Part shown: positions 53,031-63,858 of the stretch, in pieces | Numbering within the stretch: position 1 is the stretch's first letter | Layout of the letters: every line of letters starts with the position of its first letter | Assembly (NCBI GenBank): GCA_014058105.1 | Contig: JACGCM010002657.1 | Location: 1,178,001 to 1,242,000, forward strand | DNA: 64,000 nucleotides | Reading direction: 5' to 3' | From: Kingdonia uniflora | Taxonomy: Eukaryota > Streptophyta > Magnoliopsida > Ranunculales > Circaeasteraceae | Made by a program: the position numbers and the translations under genes | Notes under the pieces: model-generated | What the model was told of the DNA's origin: nothing | The model's database searches: none | Seen by the model: only the letters and a program-made list of their open reading frames with translations

Positions 53031-55169
53031 CTCCTAAAAAATAGTGATTTAATAATAGATAGATTTGATAAATATTTATAGGCAGACACCAATCATTAGA
53101 ATTAAATGAGCAGGAATAAATAGAAGGGTCTCTGGTTGAGGAGAAGAACACGCGGCTCTTAATGTTTTCAGAGAATTTATTTAGGACTTTTCGCTACTAA
53201 TGGAGCTCATACTGCATGTGTTTGTGTTTTTCCTCCTATTTCGACTTTACAGAGAGAGAAAGAGAGGTGTTTGTGTGTAAACAGCGTAATGTTACAACTC
53301 TCTTTCTCCCCCAAGAAATGGGTTGTTTCATTGGTTCATATTTGTCCAAGTATTTCATTTAATGACTTACCCTTATCTCCTTCTCAACATGAACAGAACA
53401 GAGCACATGATGAATACTAGACTCCCAACTGTATACCACTGTAGCATTTCATCAAACAATTAATTAGGTGCCTTAACACAATTTCACGTGCATTGTATCC
53501 TTATTTTGATTCTTATCATCCTTTGCACTACAACCCATTTACAGGGAACATATTTACATCCCACAATGAAAAAAAATTTGGATCTAAATTTTGGCAACCC
53601 TCCCTCCCTCCCTTTGTCGAACCCTGAAGTGTTTTTTTTCAAGTTAGACTTGGCTTCTGATGGAAATTGATCCATGGACCTCTTGGTTTTTCAAGCACTA
53701 GCCCTGTCGTCGAAACTTCAGGGTTGGCAATCATATTCACAAGAGTTACTTCCTTGCCTAGAATGGAAAGCTGTTATATGTATCCAACAACAACTGTTAA
53801 AAGAGTAGAGAAAACACCATATATGGGATTCTTTTGGTACATAAATTCATTGAGTAGTGTACATTTAAAGAAAATGGCGTGAAACGAAGAATTAATTTGT
53901 GTAAAACTTATTGTGGTTCCATGTGTTCTAGGGATTAGTCGAGCATGGTGATAAATTACAAACTGAAATCACTTAGGTTGCCAAACAAAAAAAACAGAAG
54001 CCTCCCTTAAAAGTAGTATAGATGTAAATGGAGATGTGCTTAAACAGGTCTTCCCAGCTCAGCACCAAGGAGCTAACATTTATCTAATACTAGAAGGCCC
54101 TTCCAAACATATTTAAGTCATTTCTAAAGCACACCCATCTTTTAGTTGTAATGGTAATCCTAGTAAATTCTTAAACCAGCTTAGCCTCAAAGATTTTTAG
54201 AGGAAAGCCAAATGAATGGCTCATAGATGTTCTGATTTTTAGAAAAAACAATTATGGTAGTAATCTTAAATTGATAGTTTAAGAAAAAAATACTTTACTC
54301 GACCTTTAGAAAAAGGAAAGTCCTTCGAGTTTCACTAAAACTCGAACTTTGTTTTGAACCGATAATCACATTTGGATATTGACCAAGTTTGTTAGTTTGA
54401 ATTTTTTTATAAGCTAAACCAAATTTACACAACAATCATCAAGTAAATGAATTGAAACTCATGAAAATAAATGACCTACACACAAAAATCAAAATTCTGA
54501 AAAGGTTTAGTATGGTAAAAAAAATGTAAAAATCAACCTCTTTGACTAAAAAGTTTAAATTTGATTTTCTTTCCATTGGTTGTATGGTGAAATGCTAAGA
54601 AAAAACTATACTCTCCATAGTTATATTATTGATCAACATTAAATTAAATAGTCAAATCGCGATAACATCCAAAAACAGTGCATGTTAAGAGGCTTAAGAC
54701 AATTTAATTTTTTTGTTAATAAGCACTATTGCATTGAACTAATACCGGTACATAGTACGATCCCATAGGTATCTCATATAAAAATATCCTACAGGATTTG
54801 AGATATGTCGCGCCAGTCGGTGGGGGCAACATGTTTGTCTCATGCAACAGTAAATCAGAGAAAGTCGAATGGTCGGCAAGTCAAGATTTGGTCCTTTAAA
54901 TTGTAGATAATAAGAGAATATATATTTAAGATAATTAAAGGAGTGACTGAGATTAGATATTTTGGGAACGTTGATGGGTTCCACCTGAAGTATTGGGCAC
55001 GCGTTGGCTACCTGCATCAGATCAGGTGGTTATAGGTAAGGTCACCCACGGTTTAACCACGTAGTGCAACCGCAAGGGGGACCGGTATGTCCCCCGGCCC
55101 CCTGCCCCTGCTGCTCTTCATTTTTGAAAGTGAAAAATCGATTTTTGTTTCCTCCACTTGTCGTTCCTA
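53031..55169. other. gene-free AT-rich sequence
   Basis: A (TCCC)n tract near 53600 and a GC-richer patch at 54800-55110. Short open frames (60-92 codons) have no recognisable features. Confidence 0.45.
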
Positions 55170-55616
55170 TCACTCCTTGCTTCTAGATCCACATTCAGGC
55201 TTTATACCAACAAAATTAGTAATAGAAAATTGCAAGATATTTTTGAGTGCCAAGAAAAATGTAGACAAATCAGAATAAACCACTTGGGCCGCTTGCGGAT
55301 CCAGTAATTTCATACAGATGTGTATGGTACAGGACGAACAGTTTGCAAGGTCAGGGACGAACACCATCCAAAAAAAGTGTGCCCCGCAGAGTTTTCCGGT
55401 TTTTGAGTTATTGAGGTGAGTAAATGTGTACAAGGATGAAAGGTTGGCGGATAAAGCGGGGGGATATGTTCGTGTTTTGATGAAAATGATGGGGTAAAAT
55501 TCAAATTGTTTGGGTTCAAAGTTTGGAGGTGGGTGATCGCTTAGCTGAGTAATTTGTAGATTTGCTCCAAATGAGGTATCACTTGGATCAATGGTTATGT
55601 ATCCTTCTTCCTTCAT
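55170..55616 (-). CDS. hypothetical ORF, 148 codons
   Basis: Minus-strand frame from ATG 55616 to a stop near 55170. It starts MKEEGYITIDPSDTSFGANL. Composition is protein-like (Pro/Ser/Thr-rich first half, Cys/Phe-rich second half) but I recognise no domain, signal peptide or convincing membrane segment. No promoter or neighbour gene supports it. It is the longest open frame in the 49-56 kb stretch, so it is listed, but chance cannot be excluded. Confidence 0.25.
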   Translation of the reverse strand: MKEEGYITIDPSDTSFGANLQITQLSDHPPPNFEPKQFEFYPIIFIKTRTYPPALSANLSSLYTFTHLNNSKTGKLCGAHFFWMVFVPDLANCSSCTIHICMKLLDPQAAQVVYSDLSTFFLALKNILQFSITNFVGIKPECGSRSKE

Positions 55617-55951
55617 GAAGATCGTAAGTTTGCACCAGGTTACATGGAGTATGAATAATAACGCAATCTAGCCTTCGGGCTTGTAATGACTTGTGATGCA
55701 ATTTTCAATCATGGGTCTGACTTAGCCTAGGTTTTAGGTCTGCTCTTGCACCTTATCATGCCCTTTGAGAATGTTACTGGCCGCAGAAGGCTCCCCCTAT
55801 AATAGTTGAATTGCTACCTTATATATTTGGACAAGAAAAATTGACTCGACCAATGGGGCACATAGCAGCTTTAAATGGTATAAATGGCTATTTAGATACT
55901 TTTGAGAGAAAGGACCATTTGCAACTAATTCAAAGTCTCTCAGATGGTAGC

Positions 55952-55989
55952 TGATCAATATGGATTGTGCTGATCAATATGGATTGTGC
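55952..55989. repeat. 19-bp tandem duplication
   Basis: TGATCAATATGGATTGTGC twice in a row, then a partial third TGATCA. Confidence 0.85.
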
Positions 55990-56383
55990 TGATCAGTTAT
56001 TCAGTCTGACTTCTATTCGGTTGTTATTTGGTTGGTGCAATGCAGTTGAATGATTTGTACATGGCATTCGCCAATATTTGCATAAGCTACAAAAGTATTG
56101 TTGGAAAAAACGTATGTTTTTTTTTGTGTGGTTTGAATATAAACCTGGTGATTACTGTTAGTCCCACATTAGATAAGTGAAAAAAGTATTTTCACTTTAT
56201 ATTGGGTTACACATGTATAGCATGTGTAAGTAGGTGGTGCCCTCACATGTGTGTAAGGCGTGTGTGTGAAGGCTTGCTCTATGGGGACGCCCATGGGCTT
56301 GCGTGCACGAATCAACCGATGACCTATTTGGACTAATAGAATAAAACATGTTTTTTCTCTTCAAAAGACACACCTCTTCTTGG

Positions 56384-57041
56384 GACGCAACCCTGTCTAC
56401 AGGTGCTTCAGTTAAGTTATAGATAGTTCGACAAGCGTATGAACTTGAGTGCTTCAATTTTATACGAGGGAGACAGACACCGTCAACTGTGAAGCACCAT
56501 ACGCAGGGTGAAATCTGTCTTAAGGAAATTGCAGTGACGCAACCCTGTTTACAGGTGCTTCACCTTCTCCTTTATTTAAATCATTATTCTTGATGTGTTT
56601 AAAACACACAGAAAACATCCTGGTCCTTCTTAAGAGTTAAGTTACAGATAGTTCGACAGGCGTATGAACTTGAGTGCTTCAATTTTATACGATTCGATTG
56701 TTGTATCTTTTGGGAGACAAACACCGTCAACTGTGAAGCACCATACGCAGGGTGAAATCTGTCTTAAGGAAATTGCAGTGATGCAACCCTGTCTACAGGT
56801 GCTTCACCTTCTCCTTTATTTAAATCATTATTCTTGATGTGTTTAAAACACACAGAAAACATCCTGGTCCTTCTTAAGAGTTGATTCCTTCTTAAGAGTT
56901 AAGTTACAAATAGTTCGACAGGCGTATGAACTTGAGTGCTTCAATTTTATACGATTCGATTGTTGTATCTTTTGGGAGACAGACACCGTCAACTGTGAAG
57001 CACCATACGCAGGGTGAAATCTGTCTTAAGAAAATTGCAGT
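56384..57041. repeat. three-copy tandem duplication within the Copia-2 5' LTR
   Basis: Copies at 56384-56535 (152 bp, missing its middle), 56536-56779 (244 bp) and 56780-57041 (262 bp). Each runs from GACGCAACCCTGTNTACAGG to AAATTGCAGTG and ends with GAAATCTGTCTTAAG. The 3' LTR has one copy (62114-62393). Confidence 0.93.
57016..57031 (+). promoter_or_regulatory. LTR segment complementary to the Copia-2 primer-binding site
   Basis: GAAATCTGTCTTAAGA is the exact reverse complement of 57121-57136. Shorter 15-nt matches occur at 56510-56524 and 56754-56768. Confidence 0.7.
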
Positions 57042-57120
57042 GACTGCAAGCCTTGATTTTTAGTTTTTTCCATTTCCTTTTCGTTCATCTTCTACTCAAT
57101 TCTGAATACTTGTTCTACAA

Positions 57121-57136
57121 TCTTAAGACAGATTTC
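57121..57136 (+). other. Copia-2 candidate primer-binding site, non-canonical
   Basis: TCTTAAGACAGATTTC starts one base after the LTR end, where a primer site must lie. It lacks the TGG needed to pair with a tRNA 3' CCA end. It is perfectly complementary to the element's own LTR at 57016-57031. Confidence 0.55.
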
Positions 57137-57172
57137 GTAAAAATATCTTCTTTGTGTTCAAGTTTTGTAAAG

Positions 57173-58028
57173 ATGTCGATTAACAAAACTGCTATTCGTG
57201 TTAATCAAGAAAGGCCAGAGAAGTTAAATGGAGCAGAGTTCAAACGATGGCAGTAGAATATGCTATTTTATTTGACTACTCTAAACTTTGCCAAATTTTT
57301 GCAGGAGAGTGTCCCTGTTCTCAAAGATAGTGAAACTGACAAGACAACTATCGTTGTTGTAGAGGCATGGATACATTCTGATTTTTTTATGCAGGAACTA
57401 TATTCTGAATGGGTTGGATGATAAACTGTACAATGTTTATAGTCTACTCAGGACTGCCAAGGAACTGTGGGATTCCCTGGATAAGAAGTACAAGACAAAA
57501 GATGCAGGAACGAAGAAATTCATTGTTAGTAGATTCCTTGACTTTAAGATGATTGATTCTAAGTCAGTAATCAGTTAAGTAAAAGAGTTGCAGATTATCC
57601 TACATGAAATTCATGGAGAAGGAATGATTTTGAGCGAATCATTTTAAGTTGCTTCATTAATTGAAAAATTACTTTCATCCTAGAAGGAATTTAAGAATTA
57701 TTTGAAGCACAAATGCAAGGAGATGAGTTTTGAGGACTTGATCGTGCGTTTGAGAATTGAAGAAGACAATCGTAATAGTGAGAAAGCGATTGGAATTGGT
57801 TCACTGGAATCAAAAGCCAATGTTGTTGAAGGCAATTCTTAAAATAATAAGGGTAAATCCCATAAGAAGAATGGGAAGAAGGGTAATAACCCTACACTGG
57901 GTCCAACCGGAAGAGACTTCAAGAAGTTTTCAGGGAACTGTCATACCTACAGAAAGAAAAGGCACCGCACAAAGGACTGTAGGAAGAATAAAGGCAATTC
58001 CTCAAAGAACCAGCCCCCTCAATCCAAC
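57173..58028 (+). pseudogene. Copia-2 gag
   Basis: Start MSINKTAIRVNQERPEKLNG at 57173, followed by AEFKRWQ and a stop at 57254. The rest is readable through frame changes ([57 protein letters not shown]). The zinc knuckle near 57940 reads [14 protein letters not shown]: the second Cys of CCHC is Tyr. Capsid gene, inactive. Confidence 0.85.
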
Positions 58029-58316
58029 GTGTCTGAAATGGAGAACCTTTCTACCGTGCTCTCTGAAGTGAACTTAATCAGTAACGCCAAAGATTGGTGG
58101 ATTGATACTGGAGCAACACACCACATTTGTTCTAACAAAACCCTGTTTTCGTCATACAACAAAGTGGACAGTAATGAAAAACTGTACATGGGAAACTCTG
58201 TAACTTCTGTGGTTGAAGGAGTTGGAATGGTTGTCCTAAAGTTCACATCAGGAAAAGAACTTACTCTGAATGAATTTTTGCATGTTCCAGATATTCAAAA
58301 TAATTTGGTGTCTTGA
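58029..58316 (+). pseudogene. Copia-2 protease
   Basis: Open stretch with [20 protein letters not shown] (active site DTG near 58100), [15 protein letters not shown] and [16 protein letters not shown], then a stop at 58315 where the polyprotein should continue. Catalytic Asp kept. Confidence 0.88.
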
Positions 58317-59515
58317 TCAGTTTAAAGTAAGAAAGGCTTTAGGCTAGTATTCGAGTCGGATAAATGTGTCTTGACTAAAAGTAGAATGTTTGTAGAAAAG
58401 GGTTACCTGAGTGATGGCCTGTTTAAATTTAATGTTAATGAAACCCTAATGTTTATCAATAAAATTGAAGGTTTTGCTTACATTCTTGAGTCTTTTATTG
58501 TTTGGCATTCACGATTAGGCCATGTTCATAGTGGTTCGTTACACAGATTAATGAACTTAGGATTGTTGCCTAAATTCAGCATTAATTGCAAACAAAAATG
58601 TACAACATGTATTGAAGTAAAGTTTGCAAAACAACCCATTCAATCAATTAATAAAAGGAAGATAATACCTCTCGAATTAATTTACAGCGATTTATGTGAC
58701 TTAAAATTCGTCCAAACAAGAGGTGAGAAAAAGTATTTTATTACTTTTATCGATGATTGTACTAGGTACAGTCATGTGTATCTACTCTAAAATAAAGATG
58801 AAGTATTAGAGAAATTTACGCTTTACAGAAACGAGGTTGAGAATCAACTTGAAAGGAAGATTAAAACTTTAAGGTCAAATAGAGGTGGTGAATATGTTTC
58901 ATCAATTTTTAAAGAGTTTTGTACTCAGAAAGGGATTATTCACCAAACTGCAACACCTTATACACCTCAGCAAAATGGAGTTGCTGAGAGGAAAAATAGA
59001 AATTTGAAAGATATGGTTAATGTCATGTTGATTAGTTCTGGTTTTCCACAAAATTTGTGGGGGGAAGCTTTACTTTCAAAAAACTATTTACTGAATAGGA
59101 TTCCTCATAAGAAGACTAATAGCATTCCTTATGAACTTTGGAAAGGTACAGTACCTTCCTTTAAATTCATGAAAGTGTGGGGGTACCTTGCAAAAATGCA
59201 AGTTCCAGTTCCCAAACGTGTAAAATTGGGACCCAAAACTATTGACTGTATTTTTATTGGCAAAGCTAATAATAGTAATGCATTCAAGTTTCTGGTACAC
59301 AAATCAGAGATCGCTGATATACATGAGAATACATTCATCGAATCACGTGATACTATATTTATTGAGGATATTTTCCCAAGCAGAAAGAGTGATAATATGA
59401 ATTCTCTGAAAAGATCACATGATGTTGTTTCAGGTAGTAATCTTCAGCCTAAAAGTTATGAGCAAACTCCAGGACAAACTTTTGAACTGGCTCCAAATCT
59501 TAAACGGTGGCAAAC
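58317..59515 (+). pseudogene. Copia-2 integrase
   Basis: HHCC zinc finger WHSRLGHVHSGSLHRLMNLG, then CTTCIEVKFAKQP (58500-58640). DDE core: YSDLCDLKFVQT (first Asp, near 58690), FIDDCTRYSHVYLL, SNRGGEYVSSIF near 58880 (second catalytic Asp is Asn), QQNGVAERKNRNLKDM (Glu near 58985). The C-terminal part is open at 59004-59519 (SKNYLLNRIPHKKTNSIPYE, VWGYLAKMQVPVPKR). A stop at 58788 and the Asp-to-Asn change inactivate it. Confidence 0.88.
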
Positions 59516-60515
59516 GTAAGAATCGGTCCCAAATATTTAACTAACCTGTTAGAGACTGAACATCAAACCTTCAAGGAGGCCATGTCAACTCCTGAGGCTC
59601 CAAGTTGGAAAGAGGCAGTGCATAGTAAAATTGATTCTATTATGCAAAATCATACGTGGGAGTTGGTTACTCTTCCACCTGGTAACAAACCAATCGGTTG
59701 TAAATGGATCTTCAAGAGAAAGATGAAGCCTGATGGTTCTATAGACAAGTACAAGGTGCGACTTGTAGCTAAGGGATTTCGGTAAAAGGAAGGCCTAAAT
59801 TACTTTGACACTTATTCACTAGTTACAAGAATAACATCTATACGAATGTTGATAGCTATTGTAGCTTTGCATAAGCTTAAAATACATCAAAATGATGTGA
59901 AAATAGCTTTTTAGCCGGTGAAATAGATGAGAAAATTTATATGAACCAACCTGAAGGGTTTATTGTCAAAGGACAAGAACACAAAGTTTGCAAACTTGTG
60001 AAGTCCTTGTATGGATTAAAATAAGTGTCCTTACAATGGAATTCAAAGTTTGATAATGCTATGATCAAGGATGGATTTAAAATTAATGAATGTGAAAAAT
60101 ACGTTTATTAAAAATGCATTGATGCTGCATGCGTAATTGTATATCTCTATGTAGACGATATGCTGATTTTGGGGACTAATATTAATGTAATAAAGTCCAC
60201 TAAGAAAATGCTGACCAGGAGCTTCAACATGAATGACCCAGGTATTGTAGATGTTATTCTTGGAATCAAGATCAATAGGACATCACAGGGAATTGTGTTG
60301 TTACAAGCACATTATATAGAAAGCATGCTTAAAAGATTCAATAAGTTTGAATGTAAAGGTATTGAAACACCATTTGATAGAACTCAAAACTTAGCAAAAA
60401 ATAAGGGAAAAAGTGTTTCTCAACTTGAGTACACACGTATCATAGGCAGCCTCAAGTATATTATGATCTATACCAGACCAGATATTTCTTATACAGTAAG
60501 TAAACTGAATTGATA
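59516..60515 (+). pseudogene. Copia-2 reverse transcriptase
   Basis: EAPSWKEAVHSKIDSIMQNH, KWIFKRKMKPDGSIDKYKVR and LVAKGF (59590-59785), then a stop, then FDTYSLVTRITSIRMLIAIV. At about 59910 (GATGTGAAAATAGCTTTTTAG) one base is missing relative to the AFL.GE motif, shifting the frame just after the first catalytic Asp. Later pieces: KSLYGLK with a stop, and CIDAACVIVYLYVDDMLILG with YVDD at 60148-60159. It runs on open in 60160-60513. Confidence 0.9.
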
Positions 60516-61079
60516 TACGAGTAATCCTAGAGATGCACATTGGGTGGCACTCGTTAAGGTTTTAAGTACTTAAAGTACACCCTACACTATGGTTTACACT
60601 ACACTACTTATCCAACTGTACTTGAAGAATATAGTGATGCAAATTGGATTTTGGATTCCGACGAGTCAAAATCCACTACTGGATATGTGTTCATACTTGG
60701 AGGTGCAGCAGTATCATGGAAATCTAAAAAACAAACATGTATAGCCCGCTCCACGATGGAATCTGAGTTCATTGCTTTGGAAAAAGTTAGAGAAGAAGCA
60801 GAATCGCTTCGAGAGTTTTTAGAGGATATTCTTTTATGGCCACAATCAGTGCCTACTATATGTATTCATTGTGATAATCAAGCAGCCCTAGCAAGGGCTA
60901 AGAATCAAGTGTATAATGGTAAGTCACGACATATACGTCACATACATAATACTATTAAACAGTTACTTGCGAATGGAATAATATCCATTGATTTTGTAAA
61001 ATCTCAAGACAACCTTGCGGATCCATTTACAATAGGGTTGTCGAAAGGGCAAGTATATTGTACATCAAAAGGAATATGA
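60516..61079 (+). pseudogene. Copia-2 RNase H and end of pol
   Basis: A frame break near 60570, then open to the final stop at 61077-61079: [20 protein letters not shown] (first Asp), [20 protein letters not shown] (Glu), [16 protein letters not shown] (Asp), [20 protein letters not shown] and [10 protein letters not shown] (Asp). All catalytic residues are kept; only the upstream link is broken. Confidence 0.88.
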
Positions 61080-61642
61080 TTGATATAGCCAATCCATGAG
61101 TAATCTCAATGGTAACCTAACCTAGCTGACTGGAGGATCCCAAGATCTAGGTTTAATAGGAAAACTGGTTGAGGGTTATTCACCTAAGCACTGCGGAGAC
61201 TAGGTCTCCATCTCATTCCTGATGTAACAGTGTAACCTACAGAGATTAATAGGGTAAAATTTGTTTTTAATGATTCTTATAGCTTGTGCATACAAGTAGA
61301 GTACAAGAGGGCACTCTTAATAGGAAATCACCTATGTAAGTGAGAAGTAAGATGGCTAAGTTCTCTAATAGCACTCATGAATCCAAGATTGTCCAGGGCC
61401 AAAATAGACACAATATTTAGAATTGTCTGTGGCAGGAAAGGAACTGTGTGAATACTATTGCTTGGGCTTACATCAATGGCTGAACAATTCAAGACATCAT
61501 GTTTACTGCTTAGCCAAGTATGTTCGATAGTTTTTCACTAGAGAAGGTTCAAGTCCACAAGATACCTTTTTTGATGCAGAGCCATTCCTACCATTACTCT
61601 CAATATTCTCTTTTCATTCTCGTCTTTCCCATTTTTATTCAA
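61080..61642. other. Copia-2 3' untranslated region
   Basis: Non-coding, ends with the polypurine tract. Confidence 0.6.
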
Positions 61643-61653
61643 ATGTGGGAGAT
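61643..61653 (+). other. Copia-2 polypurine tract
   Basis: ATGTGGGAGAT next to the 3' LTR start TGATGG. Confidence 0.8.
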
Positions 61654-62469
61654 TGATGGAAAAAATGCATGTCTTTTCTTTGTAGTTTAAATATAAACTT
61701 GGTAATTACTGTTAGTCCCACATTGGATAAGTGAAAAGAGTATTTTCACTTTATGTTAGGTTATACATGTATAACATGTGTAAGTAGGTGGTACCTTCAC
61801 AAGTGTATGAGGCAAGTGTATGAAGGCTTGCTATATGGGGACGCTCATGGGCTTGCGTGCACAAACCAACCCATGACCCATTTGGACTATTTAATAAGTC
61901 TATTCGAACAAGTCTATTTGAATAGGATTGTATTCGAATAAATTATTATTCTATTCGAATAAATCTGGCAGTAAGAATCTATTCGAATAAATTATGATTC
62001 TATTCGAATAAATCTGACAGTAAGAAATGTATTCGAACAGAAATAAATTTTATTCGAATAAAATATGTTGTTTCTCTTCAAAAGACACAACTCTTCTCCG
62101 AGGTGTGTCTTGGGACGCAACCCTGTCTACTGGTACTTCTAAAGGATACCTTCTCCTTTATTTAAATTATTATTCTTGATGTGTTTAAAACATATAGAAA
62201 ACATCCCAGAATCTGATTCTTCCTCTTTTCAATTAGATTCCTTCTTAAGAGTGAAGTTACAAATAGTTCGATAGGCGTATCAACTTGAGTGCTTTAAGTC
62301 TATACGATTCGATCGTTGTATCTTGGGAGACAGGCACCGTCAACTGTGAAGCACCATACGCAGGGTAAAATCTATCTTAAGGAAATTACAGTGATTGCAA
62401 GCCTCGATCTTCAATTTTTCTATTTCCTTTTCGTTCATCTTCGACTCAATTCTAAATACATGTTCTACA
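61654..62469 (+). repeat. Copia-2 3' LTR (816 bp)
   Basis: Begins TGATGGAAAAAATGC and ends CATGTTCTACA. Colinear with the 5' LTR except for an expanded TTCGAATA array (61893-62060) and only one copy of the 244-262-bp unit. Confidence 0.9.
61893..62060. repeat. ATTCGAATA array in the Copia-2 3' LTR
   Basis: Around nine copies of TATTCGAATA or TATTCGAACA, partly in a higher-order pair (CTATTCGAATAAATCTGRCAG twice). The 5' LTR has only AATAGAATAAAACATG at this place. Confidence 0.88.
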
Positions 62470-62474
62470 AGAAT

Positions 62475-63735
62475 TACATATAGGCCAATAGTCTGAAGAA
62501 CATACAAACTTTGAACTTGAGTGTCTTTTACTCAACTTTTGTACAAAACCAAACATTTATATCGAATGAGTTCCACATGGTGTACCTCTTTTCTGTAGCG
62601 ATTATCCTCATTCCACACTAGCACTAAAGAAGTTAAAACTAACAACATTTCTAGCTAGTTCACAGGTAGGTGGAAGGATTTAAAAGCTTCTTACTTCTCT
62701 CCCAACACATACTACTGTAATACTAGTTGTCTTTCCCATTTAGTGTCAATCACTACAGTTGTATTTCTAATGAGTCCGGCTTTGCGACTCCCGACTGGAG
62801 TAGGTGGTACCTACATGCTCCTTCACAAAATAAAAAGGACACGTGGATTCTCCAACTCTTCACCCATCTACTAACTTTATTTTTTTCTTGATACCATCAT
62901 TAACCCTTGAGTACTAATCTTTATATAAACTATTTTGTACTAATCTTAAAATACTCTTCAAGGAGTATTCCTCCCATCACACATGTTTATAGATAAAGTG
63001 ACCCATAGTTTCCACATACTCACAAAATAGTGGAAATGCCAATCATTCCACCATAAAGTGAAACTAAAAGCATTTCAACTTTACTTTGGTTCATGCAAAA
63101 CAAGAGGGAGTTGCTTAGTTCTTTCACTTAAACGAAGTCCATCCAACTTCATGGCTTTTTACTCCATGCAAAATAAATTGGAAATTGCATAGTTCTTTCA
63201 CGTAAACTAAGTCGAGGCAATTTCATGGTTTTTTATCCCTGCAAATTACAAGAAACAAATAAAATCATAATTAACTTATAAAGAAAGAATAATTTTAATC
63301 CAAGAAACTTAAGTCACAAGAAGCTAAATGTTGTATCTGCTCAGGTAAGGTTGTTTATATATCTAACACGAGAAGAAAAAAATTGATTCAAATTATACTT
63401 GTAAACTCATCCATCCTCATTTTATATTTGACAAGGTAAACATGTTGTTGGTTTGACGTTATGCTTATGTATTAAGCACTCTTTTTAATAGCCTTAAATT
63501 AATTTGGGGTTAACGACGCGACAAGTGTGAATAGTTGTTGGAAAATATTTGATGCCCGGGAATGTTGTAAACTTATAATCAGTTTGGGGTTTAAGAATCA
63601 TGGTAGTGTAATTTAGGGTTATTGATGGGTTAGTGGTTAGTGAGATTGGGGATTTGGAATGATTGACTGATTTATGGTAGTGAATGGGTTTATTAGGGAA
63701 GATGAGTGGAGAGAAATTTTAGAAGAAAGCATTAG
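62475..63735. other. gene-free AT-rich flank
   Basis: Nothing recognised. A short internal duplication of ATGGCTTTTTACTCCATGCA-like and ATGGTTTTTTATCCCTGCA-like text occurs near 63150 and 63220. Confidence 0.4.
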
Positions 63736-63858
63736 GGAGAGATTGTAGAAAGACTTTCAGATATTATAAACACTCATAAGGGAACCAGTCTACCAAACCA
63801 AGATGGAAAGGGAAGACCCATTTCTGTCGGTGTAAATTACGTTGAACAACTCAAGAAG
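63736..63858 (+). other. possible host exon (41 codons)
   Basis: Between an acceptor-like CATTAG (ends 63735) and a donor-like GTATTG (63859 on) lies an open stretch reading EIVERLSDIINTHKGTSLPN, then QDGKGRPISVGVNYVEQLKK. The composition is unlike the surrounding AT-rich DNA and looks like a soluble protein. A second acceptor-like TATTAG precedes 63956. The continuation in phase 0 meets a stop after 12 codons, so the model is uncertain. I do not recognise the protein. Confidence 0.3.

Larger units (their letters stand above)
56099..57119 (+). repeat. Copia-2 5' LTR (1021 bp)
   Basis: Begins TGTTGGAAAAAACG and ends TTGTTCTACA, matching the 3' LTR ends. It contains a three-copy tandem repeat at 56384-57041. 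Confidence 0.9.
56094..62474 (+). mobile_element. Copia-2: nearly complete Ty1/copia element
   Basis: Both LTRs, gag, protease, integrase, RT, RNase H and polypurine tract in copia order. Flanks are AGTAT (56094-56098) and AGAAT (62470-62474), a 5-bp target duplication with one change. Multiple stops and a frameshift inactivate it. LTRs differ by rearrangement: a three-copy repeat in the 5' LTR against an expanded TTCGAATA array in the 3' LTR. Confidence 0.92.

Noticed and set aside
54739..55110. tRNA or structured RNA in the GC-richer patch
   Set aside because: No cloverleaf, A/B box pair or conserved loop could be traced by eye.
57121..57136. Copia-2 primer site as a match to a tRNA-Leu(UAA) anticodon region
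   Set aside because: Only about 6-9 bases could pair from memory, far less than the perfect 16-base match to its own LTR; left as a test.
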